61,182 bases of DNA from a virus. Each line of letters opens with the position of its first letter. Position 1 is the first letter of the stretch. Made by a program: the position numbers and the translations under genes. The notes under the pieces are model-generated. The model did not search any database. It saw only the letters and a list, made by a program, of their open reading frames with translations, and was not told the DNA's origin. The DNA lies in IMG/VR virus record IMGVR_UViG_3300030389_003077, positions 1-61,182 of that record; one strand, written 5' to 3'. This document shows positions 49,101 to 59,040 of the stretch, piece after piece.

Positions 49101-51489
49101 ATAATTGATAGCTAGTAGCCCAAATAGGAGGTCTATTAAATATGGAATAACTAAAACTTGTTGTTCTATTTAAGCCTATAGCATCTATACCTTCTGTATA
49201 AAATTTATTGTAAGCTCTAGAGCCATTAATATTTTCGCTATATTTTGGAGCTACATTTACAAAAGAACATCTATTTGTTTCGTCAAAATAAGATATTCCA
49301 AAACTATGAAAAGCACCAGTTTTGAAAGTGCTTCTACCAGCGTTACCAGATATAAACTGAGAATTGTTAGTTATTTTTGGCTGGTCTTTTGAAAAATTTA
49401 TACCACTAAAAAGAAATCCAGCATTGTCATTTGCGTATTGAAACACAACTTTTAGTCTTTTTGTGTTAGAATCGTAATTAGCAGAAACTGTTCCACTAGT
49501 GCTACCACCAGAAAATTCAGACACACCAACACCACTATCTATAAGAGATTCTAGAATTTCACCTACCTGATCTATAGTTGTAACATTTGTAACATCAGCA
49601 GATATGTTAAAAGCACCATTCCTTGTTATGTCACCACCAAGTCTTTTCCTTTTATAAGACCAAGAATAATTTAACTCAATAGTTTGTTGAACATTATCTT
49701 GTAGATCTATAGAGGATAAATCAAAAAACTGTCTATGTTTTGTTTTACCACCAGTACCCCCTAAATGTTGTTGAAAAAAAGGCTCACCATCATTATCGGT
49801 AGACGTATTTATTATTGGTATATCATCAAAAGATGAGGTTAGAGCAGAATTAACGGGTATAAAAGTAGAACCCATAATCATACTGGTATTATCATAACCC
49901 TCAACAACATTACCGTAAGCAAGTCTATTGTTAGACAATAATGTTTGAGCTTTAGCTAATTTTGGAACTGCGTCAAAAAGTTTATTAGAATCTTGCTTGT
50001 CTATAAATGGATATGTTCCGTCATTAAAAAAATCAATACTAGATACAATGTTAGAATAATTGTAAGATTCATCGTTAATTAAATCATTTTTTAATTTTTT
50101 AAGATGATTTATGAAGTTGTTAGGTATTGTATCTACTAAAAAAAACTCTCCATCGTTTCCTTTTCTACCTACAATTTCTATATTTTTTACATCAGAGACA
50201 GTATCCTTATAGGTGATTTCCAAAACATTGTCTATATTTTGATAATCTAAAACACTAACAACAGAGTTTAAAGCAAAGTTATTATCTAAGCTTATATCAG
50301 ATATACCACTATAAGAGCTAAATCCATCATCTTGGTGGAGGTATCTATACTTAAACTGAAACATGTTGTCAAGTATATTATTTGTAGAAACAGTACTATC
50401 TTTTTTTGATTCAACTGAAGGTCTAGTTTCTGGTTGAATTTTCACAACATCAAAGTAAGGATTTTTTTGCTCTATATTTCCAAAACTTATTAAAGGCGAA
50501 TAAGCGTCATGTGGATTCGCTTCAATCAATATTCCCTTTAAAGCAGCAGAGCTTCCAGCCCAAGGACAATCTGTAACAACCCCTGAAACATACTCATCAT
50601 CAAGTAGTAATCCTACTGTTAAACCGCTACCACCTTGCTCTCCATTGTCGTTATCAGAGTCACTACCACTAATATTACCATAGGTAGGATCAATACCTAC
50701 AACATTAGTTTCAAAATTTACATCAGTAACCTGATAAATATAAGGGAAAGGATTCCCAACTTCATTAGTTCCGTAAATAGGTAAAAAATCACCAGTTCTA
50801 AGGTCAGGTATTGTTTCAGAAAGACTGTTAATAGTAATGACATTTCCTTGAAGGGATGTTGATCCAGAAACCGTAGTAAATCCTTCTCGTGGTATAACTT
50901 TTGGTATTACACCCTCAACTTCAGCGTAACCATTAAATCCAGGAAATGATGGGTCAGTAGAAGCGTATACATAATCGCCTTTTTTAAACTTATCGTCTGG
51001 ATCCCTATGTTCACCTATAAAAATTGTACTAGTATTATTTCTGTAATAAGTATCTCTAAATTGAAATTTAGGGTTTTTTATATTTAACTCGTTTTTTTTA
51101 GCTAACTCTACATTTATTTTTCTAGGTCTATTAAGATTATCAGTCCAGTATAAAACATCATCAACCTTTGTTATACCTGTTATTAAATGATTTTGATCAT
51201 AGTTTAAAACAGAACTATACTGTCCAGAGCTGGATGGTCTACCATCTTGATATATAGTTTTTATAGAATCCAACATTAAGTCATACTCAAGTATAGCATC
51301 ATATTTTGATGAATTTGCTATATCATGAATAAAGTAATAAACTCTATTTTTTGGCTTATCCTCATAAGAACCTATACAAACATAAGAAGGATCTATGGAC
51401 GGAGTTTCAGTAGGTCTTACTATTGCATTTAGCTGTTCTAAATCAAATTCTGGACGTCTATTTTGATATAATTTTGAAGAATCTGCCAT
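46177..51489 (-). CDS. Large tail structural protein
   Basis: This 1770-residue protein is rich in Asn, Asp, Ser and Tyr, with repeated beta-strand motifs. Early segments (KNRVYYFIHDIANSSKYDAI; LITGITKVDDVLYWTDNLNR) resemble large tail proteins of crAss-like and other Bacteroidota podophages, where they form tail knob or hub structures. No tape-measure-like helical region or enzymatic motif is seen. It is 2 bases from the 1523-residue gene, so the two giants are probably assembled together. Confidence 0.8.
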   Translation of the reverse strand: MADSSKLYQNRRPEFDLEQLNAIVRPTETPSIDPSYVCIGSYEDKPKNRVYYFIHDIANSSKYDAILEYDLMLDSIKTIYQDGRPSSSGQYSSVLNYDQNHLITGITKVDDVLYWTDNLNRPRKINVELAKKNELNIKNPKFQFRDTYYRNNTSTIFIGEHRDPDDKFKKGDYVYASTDPSFPGFNGYAEVEGVIPKVIPREGFTTVSGSTSLQGNVITINSLSETIPDLRTGDFLPIYGTNEVGNPFPYIYQVTDVNFETNVVGIDPTYGNISGSDSDNDNGEQGGSGLTVGLLLDDEYVSGVVTDCPWAGSSAALKGILIEANPHDAYSPLISFGNIEQKNPYFDVVKIQPETRPSVESKKDSTVSTNNILDNMFQFKYRYLHQDDGFSSYSGISDISLDNNFALNSVVSVLDYQNIDNVLEITYKDTVSDVKNIEIVGRKGNDGEFFLVDTIPNNFINHLKKLKNDLINDESYNYSNIVSSIDFFNDGTYPFIDKQDSNKLFDAVPKLAKAQTLLSNNRLAYGNVVEGYDNTSMIMGSTFIPVNSALTSSFDDIPIINTSTDNDGEPFFQQHLGGTGGKTKHRQFFDLSSIDLQDNVQQTIELNYSWSYKRKRLGGDITRNGAFNISADVTNVTTIDQVGEILESLIDSGVGVSEFSGGSTSGTVSANYDSNTKRLKVVFQYANDNAGFLFSGINFSKDQPKITNNSQFISGNAGRSTFKTGAFHSFGISYFDETNRCSFVNVAPKYSENINGSRAYNKFYTEGIDAIGLNRTTSFSYSIFNRPPIWATSYQLCYTGNNTVDEFIQISIINVKPGTGEDTQVYLGLQSLKGRDFSYNEVSNSLIDYQFVPGDRVRFISYKPNTSAEPLRFIEYIDLEISGSDLYIGDDEESITVTPNGDDSGFYIRVPNPEATAVEDEVGNTVSIAHQSSLSSSVSGTGYEGLFVEIYRPKKEASEELNVYYEIGDKQPIIAAGTESRRHSGNEKDQTSEFYFDTELNLERSVGEAKNILGFFVSSNTGDKLTDSPSLLNTLPAGDVYVKPRTMPTSSDGSNDIVFFAEDYYLNDFHNTNHYNRGRINVINNKASERRLESSVFYSEAYSSTGSVNGLSNFNLANVPYFDYNKDFGSIQFLSTRNDDLMIFHENKVGRVLVGKDILNTASGDGLVSLSNNIIDNYVQLYAGDFGCCVQPESVVKAGNKFYFVDVKRGAVLRLSADGLTVISDNGMKDYFRDLGEMYVIYDPENKSFISFNLVAGYDHKYNEYIVTFPSIEAEEGGSWQSDINVWDGEYASYQNLRTEIIFESKTIAFNEDINKWTSFYDYYPDYYASVGKQFISFKNGKLFKHNTTDRNYQKVYDYNMDDYTSYGTESTRYQNRFNYFHDNQYGSLIQFPFNLEPSTVKTYNALSLEGDSKLFASMTTNMGQTLYGPQLKNGYDSTIKTSIQFKRVDGKIENYQQPSGFETLIRGVDTKFFKDVKVGDFVKIYGYSADKIDAHGNIQGEAKYIYKYKIVKAILSNTILKLTSHVSMALDGNHMEVIDFKTKEGIHYSNIPFSKSDVDVDSTYDDNVDHGDGSEILGLGFAKNINNSTGFILSYNGTFDKESAKTNAQIRTEDMVVGAEYVIRYISEQDPVFDLSSVSVEASSTNVGDVFICERSAPETTSSVISTDNRLYIQKDDGTTLFLGYPYSVSSNIVNFVKNKELDSQSLPSQGFLFIVQKGNIEGERIKGQYMMTTLSSEPEDKNMYFSKYKFNLYAANADVDVSELSGNK

Positions 51490-51491
51490 TT

Positions 51492-54400
51492 TTATATAAT
51501 TTTTGTCATTCTTAATGGAGCTCCTGAGTAAATTTTAGCCACAGATGAAGCGTAACTATCTCCTTGTTCGTTAGAAGATATTTTTTCTCCTATTAGTTTT
51601 ATGTTTATAGGGTTTTCATTCATCCACTCATTATTAGAAGTTAAGTTGTAATCACTTAAAATTAAATTATTAATAATTGACCACTCTTTGCTTGGCGTAC
51701 TATCATTTAAAATAACATTAGATCCGTATTGATTAACAGCAAATTCCCAACCTCTAGATGGACCTCCCTGAACTGTAATTTCAAACTGTAAACCAGATGA
51801 TATATCTGTGCTGATTGATGGTCTAAGTAATTCTGATAAAGCAGGAGACTGATCATCAAAAGTAGTATTTGAATCAAAATTAAGTATTTTGAATAAAAAA
51901 GTTATATATCCATGATCTTCAGTTAGAAAACTATAACGATGAGTGTGAGGTATTTGAGAAACATTAGAATCATGATTAGAACCAAAATCTGAATTAGAAC
52001 AATGTGCTATAAATACACTTGGAGTTGTAATTGTTGATGGGGTAAGAAGATTTGATTTTGAAAATAAACTAACATTGAGCTTGTTAGGTGCAAAAATAGT
52101 TGTTACCTCTTCCTCAGAAAATTCTGAAAACTCTGGTATTAAAGTGTTTCTAAACAATAGATTTAAATGTCCTGCATCAAAACTAAAAATATTTCTTCCT
52201 TGTTTATCTAAATTAAAAAGGTCTGCTCCAATACCTGAACCTAAAATATCTCCACCAGTTAGGGTAAATCTATAAGTAGAACTTAAAGGGTCATCTATAA
52301 TTGTTTCACTATTTGAAAGCAAGTCTAACTGATTTTCTAAATTTTTTATTGTATTTTGTTGAGATAATAATTTTTGTTGTAGCTCTGTGGTGTCATTATT
52401 AAATTTAGAAACTAACTTATTTAAAGTATCTTGATTTTGACTAGAATGAAAGGTTAAATCTTCTATTATAAGTGGGTCATCATCTGAAAGAATAGCTCTC
52501 ATAGAACTAGTTATCAAATCAAAAAGACCTAAAAAGTTAACAACATCTCTTTCTAATTCCTCATTTTGTTGTTTTAAAAATTCTATTTCTAAAGCTTGAC
52601 TTATGTCAATGTTTAAATCACCTACATCTAAAGAAATTTCTGACCCAGAATCTATAAAATTATTAAAAGTTGATGTAGATATATTAACATTAGTTGGCTT
52701 ATTAAATAAACCAATATTAGAAATAGATGCTCTTGTTGGGAAAGAAAGAACATTATTACTAGATATAGACTGATCAACACTTTGAATTAATTCTCCCTTA
52801 GGGCTTATAACTAAGGTTAAATCCTGACCTACTAAGCTTGGTTCCTGCTCTACTCTAAGTAATACTAAAAATTCACCTTCAGTCCTACCAAAAATTATAG
52901 AACCATCAACTAAAACAGACCCTCCTTTTGAATCTAAAATTTCAAGATTAAAACCACCATCACCTTGTTTTGAAATAACTGAGGCTTTAAAAATATAATC
53001 TCCATCGGTAAGGTTAGAACCCAAATTTTGATTAACCGTAGAAGTTGATGTAGGGTTACTAAATGGTGCTATTTCAATACTATCACCTTTAGCACCTGAA
53101 AGACCTACTCCAAAGTTTAAGGGTTCTGAAGAAGTCCAATTATTTGATCCGTCAGTAAAGTCTCCATTTACAACTAAGTTAGTTAAAACATTTACATTTT
53201 GAAGTTTTGTAATTTGATTATTAAGATCTGCATTAATTGATTGTAGTTCTGCAATCTTATCTATCATATTATTTACATCGTCTTGCGTAATCCCTTGAAT
53301 TTGATTTGCCAAAGCTTCTTCAAGTTTGTCTCGAGTAACCTTAATTCCTTGAGATACCTCAGATATTTTTTGATTAACAAAGGTTAATTCAACACCATAT
53401 TCAGTTAAATCTCCAGCAGTAATGTTAATCGCCTCACTTGATATTGTATTAAGGGCTGTTTCAAACTGTTTAGTTAAACTATTGACACCTGCTATAATTT
53501 TATTTTTTTCTTCAGTCAATTCAAAAGCTAACTTATTTTTATCTTCAATATCTTGTTCTAAAGATAAAATTAAATTTTCTTTTTCCTCTAAATCTATTTT
53601 TAGATTATCTACTCTAATTTTCAGTTCCTGCTCTTGTAATTCAGCTTCCTGTAAATCTTGAAGATATTGGTCGTTTTGACTAGTTAATTCTGTTAATTGA
53701 TCCCTAAGGGTTTTAACGCCATTAGTTAAAGTTTCTGTAGTAAATCCTAAATCACTAATAACAGTATTTGCCTGTTCAAATTCTTGTTCTGTTATAGTTA
53801 ATTCAGCTTGTATTTCATCAATATCTTCTTGTGTAGGAGCATTTTGTAAATCATTCTTCAGTTTCTCAATTTGATTAATTATATTTGAATAACCTGTATA
53901 ATCTAGTGTTGATCCGTCAGGTAAATTTAAAAAAGTACCTAATTTATCTTGAGCCTCACTGAGTGCATCACTTGCTTGATTGAGTTGATTAGTTAAATTT
54001 TGTTTATCTTGTTTTAGGTTTTGTATGCTAGCTACTATATTATCAACTGTAGCACTTGATAGACCAAGAGCGTTATTAATTTTTTGCAACTCTTGTTGGT
54101 GTTTTTCTTCTAAAGTATTAATATCATCTTGCAACTTTTGAATCTGACCTTGTAAATCTTCATTTTGAATTTCAAGTTCAGCTATAGTTACTCCTTCATT
54201 AAAATTATTAACTGTTGAAGATGTTTGTCTTATTTCTATAGATACACCACTAACATAATCAAGCTTAGAATTAGTTGACTCTCCAGCTTCAAGTTTTTGT
54301 CTAACCTCTTCTTCACTAGTTCCTAAGCATAAATTAAAAGATACTGGGCTTTGAATAGAAAATTCTATTTTATTTGTAGAGGCTTTAAGTTCAGATAATC

Positions 54401-56063
54401 TAAGATTTCTAGGTGAAAAAGAATCAGTATCTGTTATAGCCTCTAAATGAAAAAAGTTGTAGTTATTATCTGCTATAAAAGACCAACCATTAGACCCTAA
54501 AAATGCTGTATCATTGCTTTTGGGTATAGGAAACTCATTAGTACCAGATACAAATTTTAAGCTTCCAGTTCTAAGAGACATAAACTGTTCATTTCTCCAT
54601 TCAACTAAATATCTTTGACCTTTAACTATATTTGCTGGAAAAGAAACTCTTTCTTCAGAGGTCATACTCCCTATAGTAAGTTGAGATCCAACATCAAAAG
54701 CTCCAGGCTGTGAGTTACCATCAAATAAATGAGTTATAGAAGATCCTGATATAGCAAAAGGACTATTTGCTGTTGGTCTACCATCTTCGTTTAAAAAAAT
54801 ACTCTCAGAGTCGTAACTTTCTAATAAAAAATAATCACCAGAGTTTACTGATTCAGTAATTAAATTTGCAGCTCTACTACCTCTTAGCTGGGTAGATGTT
54901 GTAAACTCAGTAGTAACACCTTTAGAAATACCAGATGTTGATATTATTACAGGGTTTGCAAAACCAGGGGATAATACTTTACCTTTAAAGTCAGTAAATT
55001 GTTCTATAAGATAAGTAGGTATACTATTTTGACCACTGTCAAACTCATAGGGATCTCCAGTATTAAATTTATCAGTTGCACTTATATCTACAAACAAAGA
55101 AACATCATGATGAGTACCTATATCTTGATGACTAAATAGTTTTACAGGTTGACCATCTTGAGCAGATATGGGTTCAACACCCTCAACAGTAATAACATAT
55201 TGAGTTTGGTCTTCTGATTGCTCTATTATTCCAATAGGAGAATCACTATCTATTACAGGGTCTATTGGAGAAATATTTTCATAATTAGGTTCACTAGATA
55301 TTGTGAAATCTACAGTGGATCCTATAACTAAATCACCATTTGCTTGTATATGTAATTGACCATTACTAGGATTATCTTGTACAGTAGAAGACCATGGAAT
55401 ATCAGGCTCTTGAGAAAGTTCACTTTTAAAGTCTAACCTAAATTGTATGTTTGGTTCATCTGCAGTTATAGTAATTATAATTTGACCAGGATTTGGGGAG
55501 TTAGGGTGAAGGTCAACAAGAGGCACATCCTCATTAACACTTTCAGGTTCAAAACTTATAGAAGAACTAGCTGTACTAGTAGCACCAGTGTAAATATCTA
55601 TAATAGGTATACCTGAACTAAGAGTCCCATCAAAAGAATTAAATCTTTCATATAAAAAAAGAGCCGTTTGAGTTGCAGGATTACCCCCAAACCAAGTAAG
55701 ATTTTCTTCCTGGTAGAGTGGTATTAAATTGTTTTGAGCATCTTGAGAGTATATACTAAAATTGTGTCTCTGACCTTTAACTTCGTATCCACTAAAAATT
55801 ATTCTTTGCACATAAACAATTTCTTCAGGTTCAGGAAAATTAACACCGTTATCATCTATTATTTGAACTAGAGATACATTTTCGTTATAAAAAGGGTATA
55901 CAACCTCAGTGGTTCCCTCTATGTTTTCTAAAGACCCAGAGGTGCCATCAGAAGAAGCTACATTTCTTATGTTGACTGCATGTCTATAATCACCATTTTC
56001 TATATACCTAGGGTCTAAATCTTTATTCATACCCCCTGTAAATATTCTCTTGTCTTGTGCCAT
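51492..56063 (-). CDS. Large tail protein with long coiled coil
   Basis: The 1523-residue protein starts RIFTGGMNKDLDPRYIENGD, then DYRHAVNIRN, a start common in tail stabilisation proteins of crAss-like phages. Beta-rich domains run to about 600. A very long coiled coil spans about 625-957 and a second one about 1155-1245; between them (about 960-1100) lies a carbohydrate-binding-like domain with NLVVNGDFTDGSNNWTSSEP. The C-terminus is globular. The coiled coil may form an extended appendage or tail shaft. Confidence 0.8.
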   Translation of the reverse strand: MAQDKRIFTGGMNKDLDPRYIENGDYRHAVNIRNVASSDGTSGSLENIEGTTEVVYPFYNENVSLVQIIDDNGVNFPEPEEIVYVQRIIFSGYEVKGQRHNFSIYSQDAQNNLIPLYQEENLTWFGGNPATQTALFLYERFNSFDGTLSSGIPIIDIYTGATSTASSSISFEPESVNEDVPLVDLHPNSPNPGQIIITITADEPNIQFRLDFKSELSQEPDIPWSSTVQDNPSNGQLHIQANGDLVIGSTVDFTISSEPNYENISPIDPVIDSDSPIGIIEQSEDQTQYVITVEGVEPISAQDGQPVKLFSHQDIGTHHDVSLFVDISATDKFNTGDPYEFDSGQNSIPTYLIEQFTDFKGKVLSPGFANPVIISTSGISKGVTTEFTTSTQLRGSRAANLITESVNSGDYFLLESYDSESIFLNEDGRPTANSPFAISGSSITHLFDGNSQPGAFDVGSQLTIGSMTSEERVSFPANIVKGQRYLVEWRNEQFMSLRTGSLKFVSGTNEFPIPKSNDTAFLGSNGWSFIADNNYNFFHLEAITDTDSFSPRNLRLSELKASTNKIEFSIQSPVSFNLCLGTSEEEVRQKLEAGESTNSKLDYVSGVSIEIRQTSSTVNNFNEGVTIAELEIQNEDLQGQIQKLQDDINTLEEKHQQELQKINNALGLSSATVDNIVASIQNLKQDKQNLTNQLNQASDALSEAQDKLGTFLNLPDGSTLDYTGYSNIINQIEKLKNDLQNAPTQEDIDEIQAELTITEQEFEQANTVISDLGFTTETLTNGVKTLRDQLTELTSQNDQYLQDLQEAELQEQELKIRVDNLKIDLEEKENLILSLEQDIEDKNKLAFELTEEKNKIIAGVNSLTKQFETALNTISSEAINITAGDLTEYGVELTFVNQKISEVSQGIKVTRDKLEEALANQIQGITQDDVNNMIDKIAELQSINADLNNQITKLQNVNVLTNLVVNGDFTDGSNNWTSSEPLNFGVGLSGAKGDSIEIAPFSNPTSTSTVNQNLGSNLTDGDYIFKASVISKQGDGGFNLEILDSKGGSVLVDGSIIFGRTEGEFLVLLRVEQEPSLVGQDLTLVISPKGELIQSVDQSISSNNVLSFPTRASISNIGLFNKPTNVNISTSTFNNFIDSGSEISLDVGDLNIDISQALEIEFLKQQNEELERDVVNFLGLFDLITSSMRAILSDDDPLIIEDLTFHSSQNQDTLNKLVSKFNNDTTELQQKLLSQQNTIKNLENQLDLLSNSETIIDDPLSSTYRFTLTGGDILGSGIGADLFNLDKQGRNIFSFDAGHLNLLFRNTLIPEFSEFSEEEVTTIFAPNKLNVSLFSKSNLLTPSTITTPSVFIAHCSNSDFGSNHDSNVSQIPHTHRYSFLTEDHGYITFLFKILNFDSNTTFDDQSPALSELLRPSISTDISSGLQFEITVQGGPSRGWEFAVNQYGSNVILNDSTPSKEWSIINNLILSDYNLTSNNEWMNENPINIKLIGEKISSNEQGDSYASSVAKIYSGAPLRMTKII

Positions 56064-56065
56064 TA

Positions 56066-57247
56066 TTACATTTTAGGAGATTGCTTGAATGCTTTTCTAG
56101 ATACAGCCATTGCTGTTTCTTTATTAAAACTCATCATTCTAGCTCTTGCTAATCTTTTCTCGTTATAGTAGGCTCTTTTAGCCATTTGTTTTTCGTTGGC
56201 AGGAATGCCACGTTTTCTTTGTACATACTTATAATATATATAACAACGTAAAGCCTCTTCACAAAACTTATGTACTTTAGGTCCATCACCAACAACACCT
56301 AGTTGTAATAACTCCTGATTAGTTAACACTATTTTTTCTACTGTGCTAGCACCTACAGTTTGACTTTTATTCGTATCAAAACTACTATTATTAAGAGCTA
56401 AAGGCACTGCAGTTAAGTCACTGTATGCTAAAGTTACAAATCTGGATTTTGTGGCTTGAGAAGCTTTTATTTTAGTATCAATAGGAGATATTCTAAGATC
56501 AGGATAACCCTCGTTTATTAAAGTAGAAAACTTTTCTGCTATTGTTCCTGAATTATCATTTGTTTCAAACTGTATTTGTAAGTTAGTAGTTGGAGTGTCA
56601 GTTATAAAAGTAAACGTATGAAACTCTGTTGAGCTACTTGATTTTGGTATTTTTAACGTACAATTAGTATCAATTTGATCTGACTCGTCTCCATCAGCTC
56701 CATTAAAAGTAAACCTTATTACATGATTTTTAGCCTGAACATTGCTTATACCGTCAGATATATACTCCATAAATACGGTTTTACCAGCAATATCTGAAGA
56801 GAAGTTTATAGTGTTATCATTTCTATTTAGCATGTAATATCCTAAATTATTTTTTCCTCCACCCACGCCATACTTTCTACCCATATCAACATGATAATAA
56901 GGGTTGTTCTCGTCATAAGGATCGTCATTTACTTGTGCTGTTACTGTAGCATCTAAAGCTAAGTCAGACTTATAACCTAAAGGGTGAAACTCATCATCAT
57001 CACCCCTGTAACCAATACGCAAAAGTTTAACATAGTCATTTGGTAAAGTAACCTGAAGTGTTGTTGAATCTACAGTCATTTCAGTTGTTTTAACCTCTTG
57101 TTCTGCGTCAAACTTAAGCTCTCTTAATCCTTGTAGAGCTAATAATCTTAATTGATAAATTTGTGCGTCTTTGTCGTAAGACGTATCATCTATCATTAAC
57201 TGAAAGTCATTTACGACTTCATCTATACTTGTATAATCTATTGCCAT
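56066..57247 (-). CDS. Head-tail connector/ring protein
   Basis: A 393-residue protein with a helical start (VNDFQLMIDDTSYDKDAQIY, then LRLLALQGLRELKFDAEQEV), a beta core containing TLPNDYVKLLRIGYRGDD, and a basic C-terminal helical tail. This helix-then-LPxDYxKLLRIG order is typical of ring or tail-tube-like proteins downstream of the capsid gene in Bacteroidota podophages. Its position supports a connector role. Confidence 0.75.
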   Translation of the reverse strand: MAIDYTSIDEVVNDFQLMIDDTSYDKDAQIYQLRLLALQGLRELKFDAEQEVKTTEMTVDSTTLQVTLPNDYVKLLRIGYRGDDDEFHPLGYKSDLALDATVTAQVNDDPYDENNPYYHVDMGRKYGVGGGKNNLGYYMLNRNDNTINFSSDIAGKTVFMEYISDGISNVQAKNHVIRFTFNGADGDESDQIDTNCTLKIPKSSSSTEFHTFTFITDTPTTNLQIQFETNDNSGTIAEKFSTLINEGYPDLRISPIDTKIKASQATKSRFVTLAYSDLTAVPLALNNSSFDTNKSQTVGASTVEKIVLTNQELLQLGVVGDGPKVHKFCEEALRCYIYYKYVQRKRGIPANEKQMAKRAYYNEKRLARARMMSFNKETAMAVSRKAFKQSPKM

Positions 57248-57249
57248 AA

Positions 57250-57975
57250 TTAACTATCTGCTTTTAGTTCACTAGCCTGTGCATATTGAACAACATCAGC
57301 CTCTCTAATGCTAACACCTAAATATTCTAATATTTTAATAACTAACTCACCATGAACTCGTGATGAAATTTGAAAACTTGTAGAGTTAGCAGCATCATGA
57401 ACAGGTTTTCCTGCTATTGTAACGTAGTTCCAATTTGGTGTATTTTCGTACAAATAATAATAAACATTAATTGTTTTTATATTCTCAGGGAAGATACTTA
57501 AAACTTTTCTTGAATCACTTGCAGGTCCAATTAAAGCTACAGGGTATTCCATAGATGGCTTTACTAGACTGCTTCTAAGAATTTGATTTATATCTTTTGG
57601 CTCTATAATATCTATAGGTACATTAGTACTAATACTATGCTCCTCATCTATAGATGTAAATATAGATTCTATGTAATCAGCATTTATAACCGCAGTGCCT
57701 CCAACATTAGGACTATCACTATTTGTAATATTAGCTACTCCATTTTTTAAAAACGCAGCTATATCTTGTCTTGCTAACTCTGGAGATAAGCTCTCTCCAT
57801 ATATTCCTTGAGACCTTCTTGTAGGGGTTTTTTCCTTTACTATAGATAGTCTTTTATTGTATAATTCTAACTCAGCTTGCTTTGATAATAAGTTAAACTC
57901 AGATGGCGTTATAAAACCTCTCTGGTCTTTACTAGCAAAGGTTTGCACTAATCTATATACTTCATCAATCGTCAT
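57250..57975 (-). CDS. Head-tail adaptor/ring protein
   Basis: A 241-residue protein: N-terminal helices (TIDEVYRLVQTFASKDQRGF; FNLLSKQAELELYNKRLSIV), a beta-rich middle with SRKVLSIFPENIKTINVYYY, and a helical C-terminus with VHGELVIKILEYLGVSIREA. Pattern and position fit the ring/adaptor proteins that cap the portal in crAss-like and related podophages. It has its own promoter (57998-58027). Confidence 0.75.
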   Translation of the reverse strand: MTIDEVYRLVQTFASKDQRGFITPSEFNLLSKQAELELYNKRLSIVKEKTPTRRSQGIYGESLSPELARQDIAAFLKNGVANITNSDSPNVGGTAVINADYIESIFTSIDEEHSISTNVPIDIIEPKDINQILRSSLVKPSMEYPVALIGPASDSRKVLSIFPENIKTINVYYYLYENTPNWNYVTIAGKPVHDAANSTSFQISSRVHGELVIKILEYLGVSIREADVVQYAQASELKADS

Positions 57976-57997
57976 TGTTGTATTATTTATTCCCTAG

Positions 57998-58027
57998 CAA
58001 AAGTACAAAATAAATCCGTATATCAAA
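57998..58027 (-). promoter_or_regulatory. Promoter for connector and tail genes
   Basis: On the minus strand TTTG (58027-58024) is followed after 18 bases by TACTTTTG (58005-57998), fitting TAnnTTTG. The TTTG box is the end of the T-tract of the terminator just upstream, so one transcript ends and the next begins within about 50 bases. Confidence 0.75.
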
Positions 58028-58053
58028 AAAAAGGGAGACCCTTAAGTCTCCCT
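58024..58053 (-). terminator. Intrinsic terminator after the 292-residue gene
   Basis: On the minus strand AGGGAGAC-TTAAGG-GTCTCCCT forms a perfect 8-bp stem followed by T8. It separates the 292-residue protein gene from the connector genes. Confidence 0.85.
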
Positions 58054-58076
58054 CTTACATATATAGCATTAATGTA

Positions 58077-58955
58077 TTATCCATTAATCGCCTGCAGTCG
58101 TCTTTCTATCTCAGCGTACACTTGCTCTCCTTCACCTTGAGAGCAGTAATCTACCATCTTATCTAAAGGCTTTATACCAACTGGTGGTATACATATTGTG
58201 TTACCTGATGCAGACCATGTAACGCTTTTACCTTTCATAGATATAATTCCAGACTCTTCAGCCATTAGTAATACTTGCTTCATCTCTGTTCTAGGATCGT
58301 TCATGCCAGCTAAGAAACCTTTAGGGTTCTTCTCTGCTTGTATTTTCATATCCCAACGAACCTCATCAACACTTCTATCAATCTTTATACCTAATACCTT
58401 AGCATACCCCATAAGCTCATTTACAGGCATTTTAAGAGCACTTTGTACTGCTTCCATAGTATTACCTACTTCTTCTATTTTTTGCTGTGCAGACTTCTCA
58501 TCATCTTTAACAGTAAATATAATAGACTTAGACTTTATCCTATGTGGATTACTACCATTAGCGTTACACAAGCTCAAATACTTTTTTAGAGTAGGATTAG
58601 TATGATTAACAAAAAGATAACCATTATTAAAAGCAATAGGCTCTCTCATTTTTGCGTTCTCAGATTGCTCGTCAGCAAATATAGATGTCTCTCCAGGAAT
58701 GTATCTAATTTTTTTGTTTTCACCTGTCTCAGGATCAAATATAATATCCTCAGCTTTAATTAAAGAAACTATAGGATACTGTGGCATACCATTTTTCTTT
58801 TTAGATCTAACTACAAGTTGGTATACTGTTGGTTTAAAGTTGTTTTGTTTATTTGAAAAGTTCGGAACAAACTTTTTCTCTACTACGGGAGCTTTAGCTT
58901 CGACCTTAGTATTCGTAGGAGGCGTAACAGCCTTACGAGTTTTTGTTGGTGTCAT
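58077..58955 (-). CDS. Virion-associated protein of unknown function
   Basis: A 292-residue protein. The N-terminal 45 residues are Pro/Thr/Lys-rich and probably disordered. A domain with TVYQLVVRSKKKNGMPQYPI and RYIPGETSIFADEQSENAKM follows, and then a helical C-terminus. It lies between decoration and connector genes and is bounded by terminators on both sides, so it forms its own transcription unit. I do not recognise a characterised family. Confidence 0.75.
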   Translation of the reverse strand: MTPTKTRKAVTPPTNTKVEAKAPVVEKKFVPNFSNKQNNFKPTVYQLVVRSKKKNGMPQYPIVSLIKAEDIIFDPETGENKKIRYIPGETSIFADEQSENAKMREPIAFNNGYLFVNHTNPTLKKYLSLCNANGSNPHRIKSKSIIFTVKDDEKSAQQKIEEVGNTMEAVQSALKMPVNELMGYAKVLGIKIDRSVDEVRWDMKIQAEKNPKGFLAGMNDPRTEMKQVLLMAEESGIISMKGKSVTWSASGNTICIPPVGIKPLDKMVDYCSQGEGEQVYAEIERRLQAING

Positions 58956-58993
58956 AATAATTATTTTCTAAAATTAAATTAAAGTTTTATAAA

Positions 58994-59013
58994 GGAGGGG
59001 ATTGCTCCCCTCC
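58994..59013 (-). terminator. Intrinsic terminator after the capsid operon
   Basis: On the minus strand GGAGGGG-AGCAAT-CCCCTCC with a following TTTATAAAACTTT. The 7-bp GC stem lies 27 bases after the small virion protein gene. The GGAGGGG core is shared with the terminators at 31316 and 35868. Confidence 0.75.
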
Positions 59014-59040
59014 AATAATATAATCAACTTCTATTATCTA

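Noticed and set aside
58198-58971. Rightward frames opposite the 292-residue gene
   Set aside because: Antisense shadows; no promoter or leader, and the composition is that of reversed codons.
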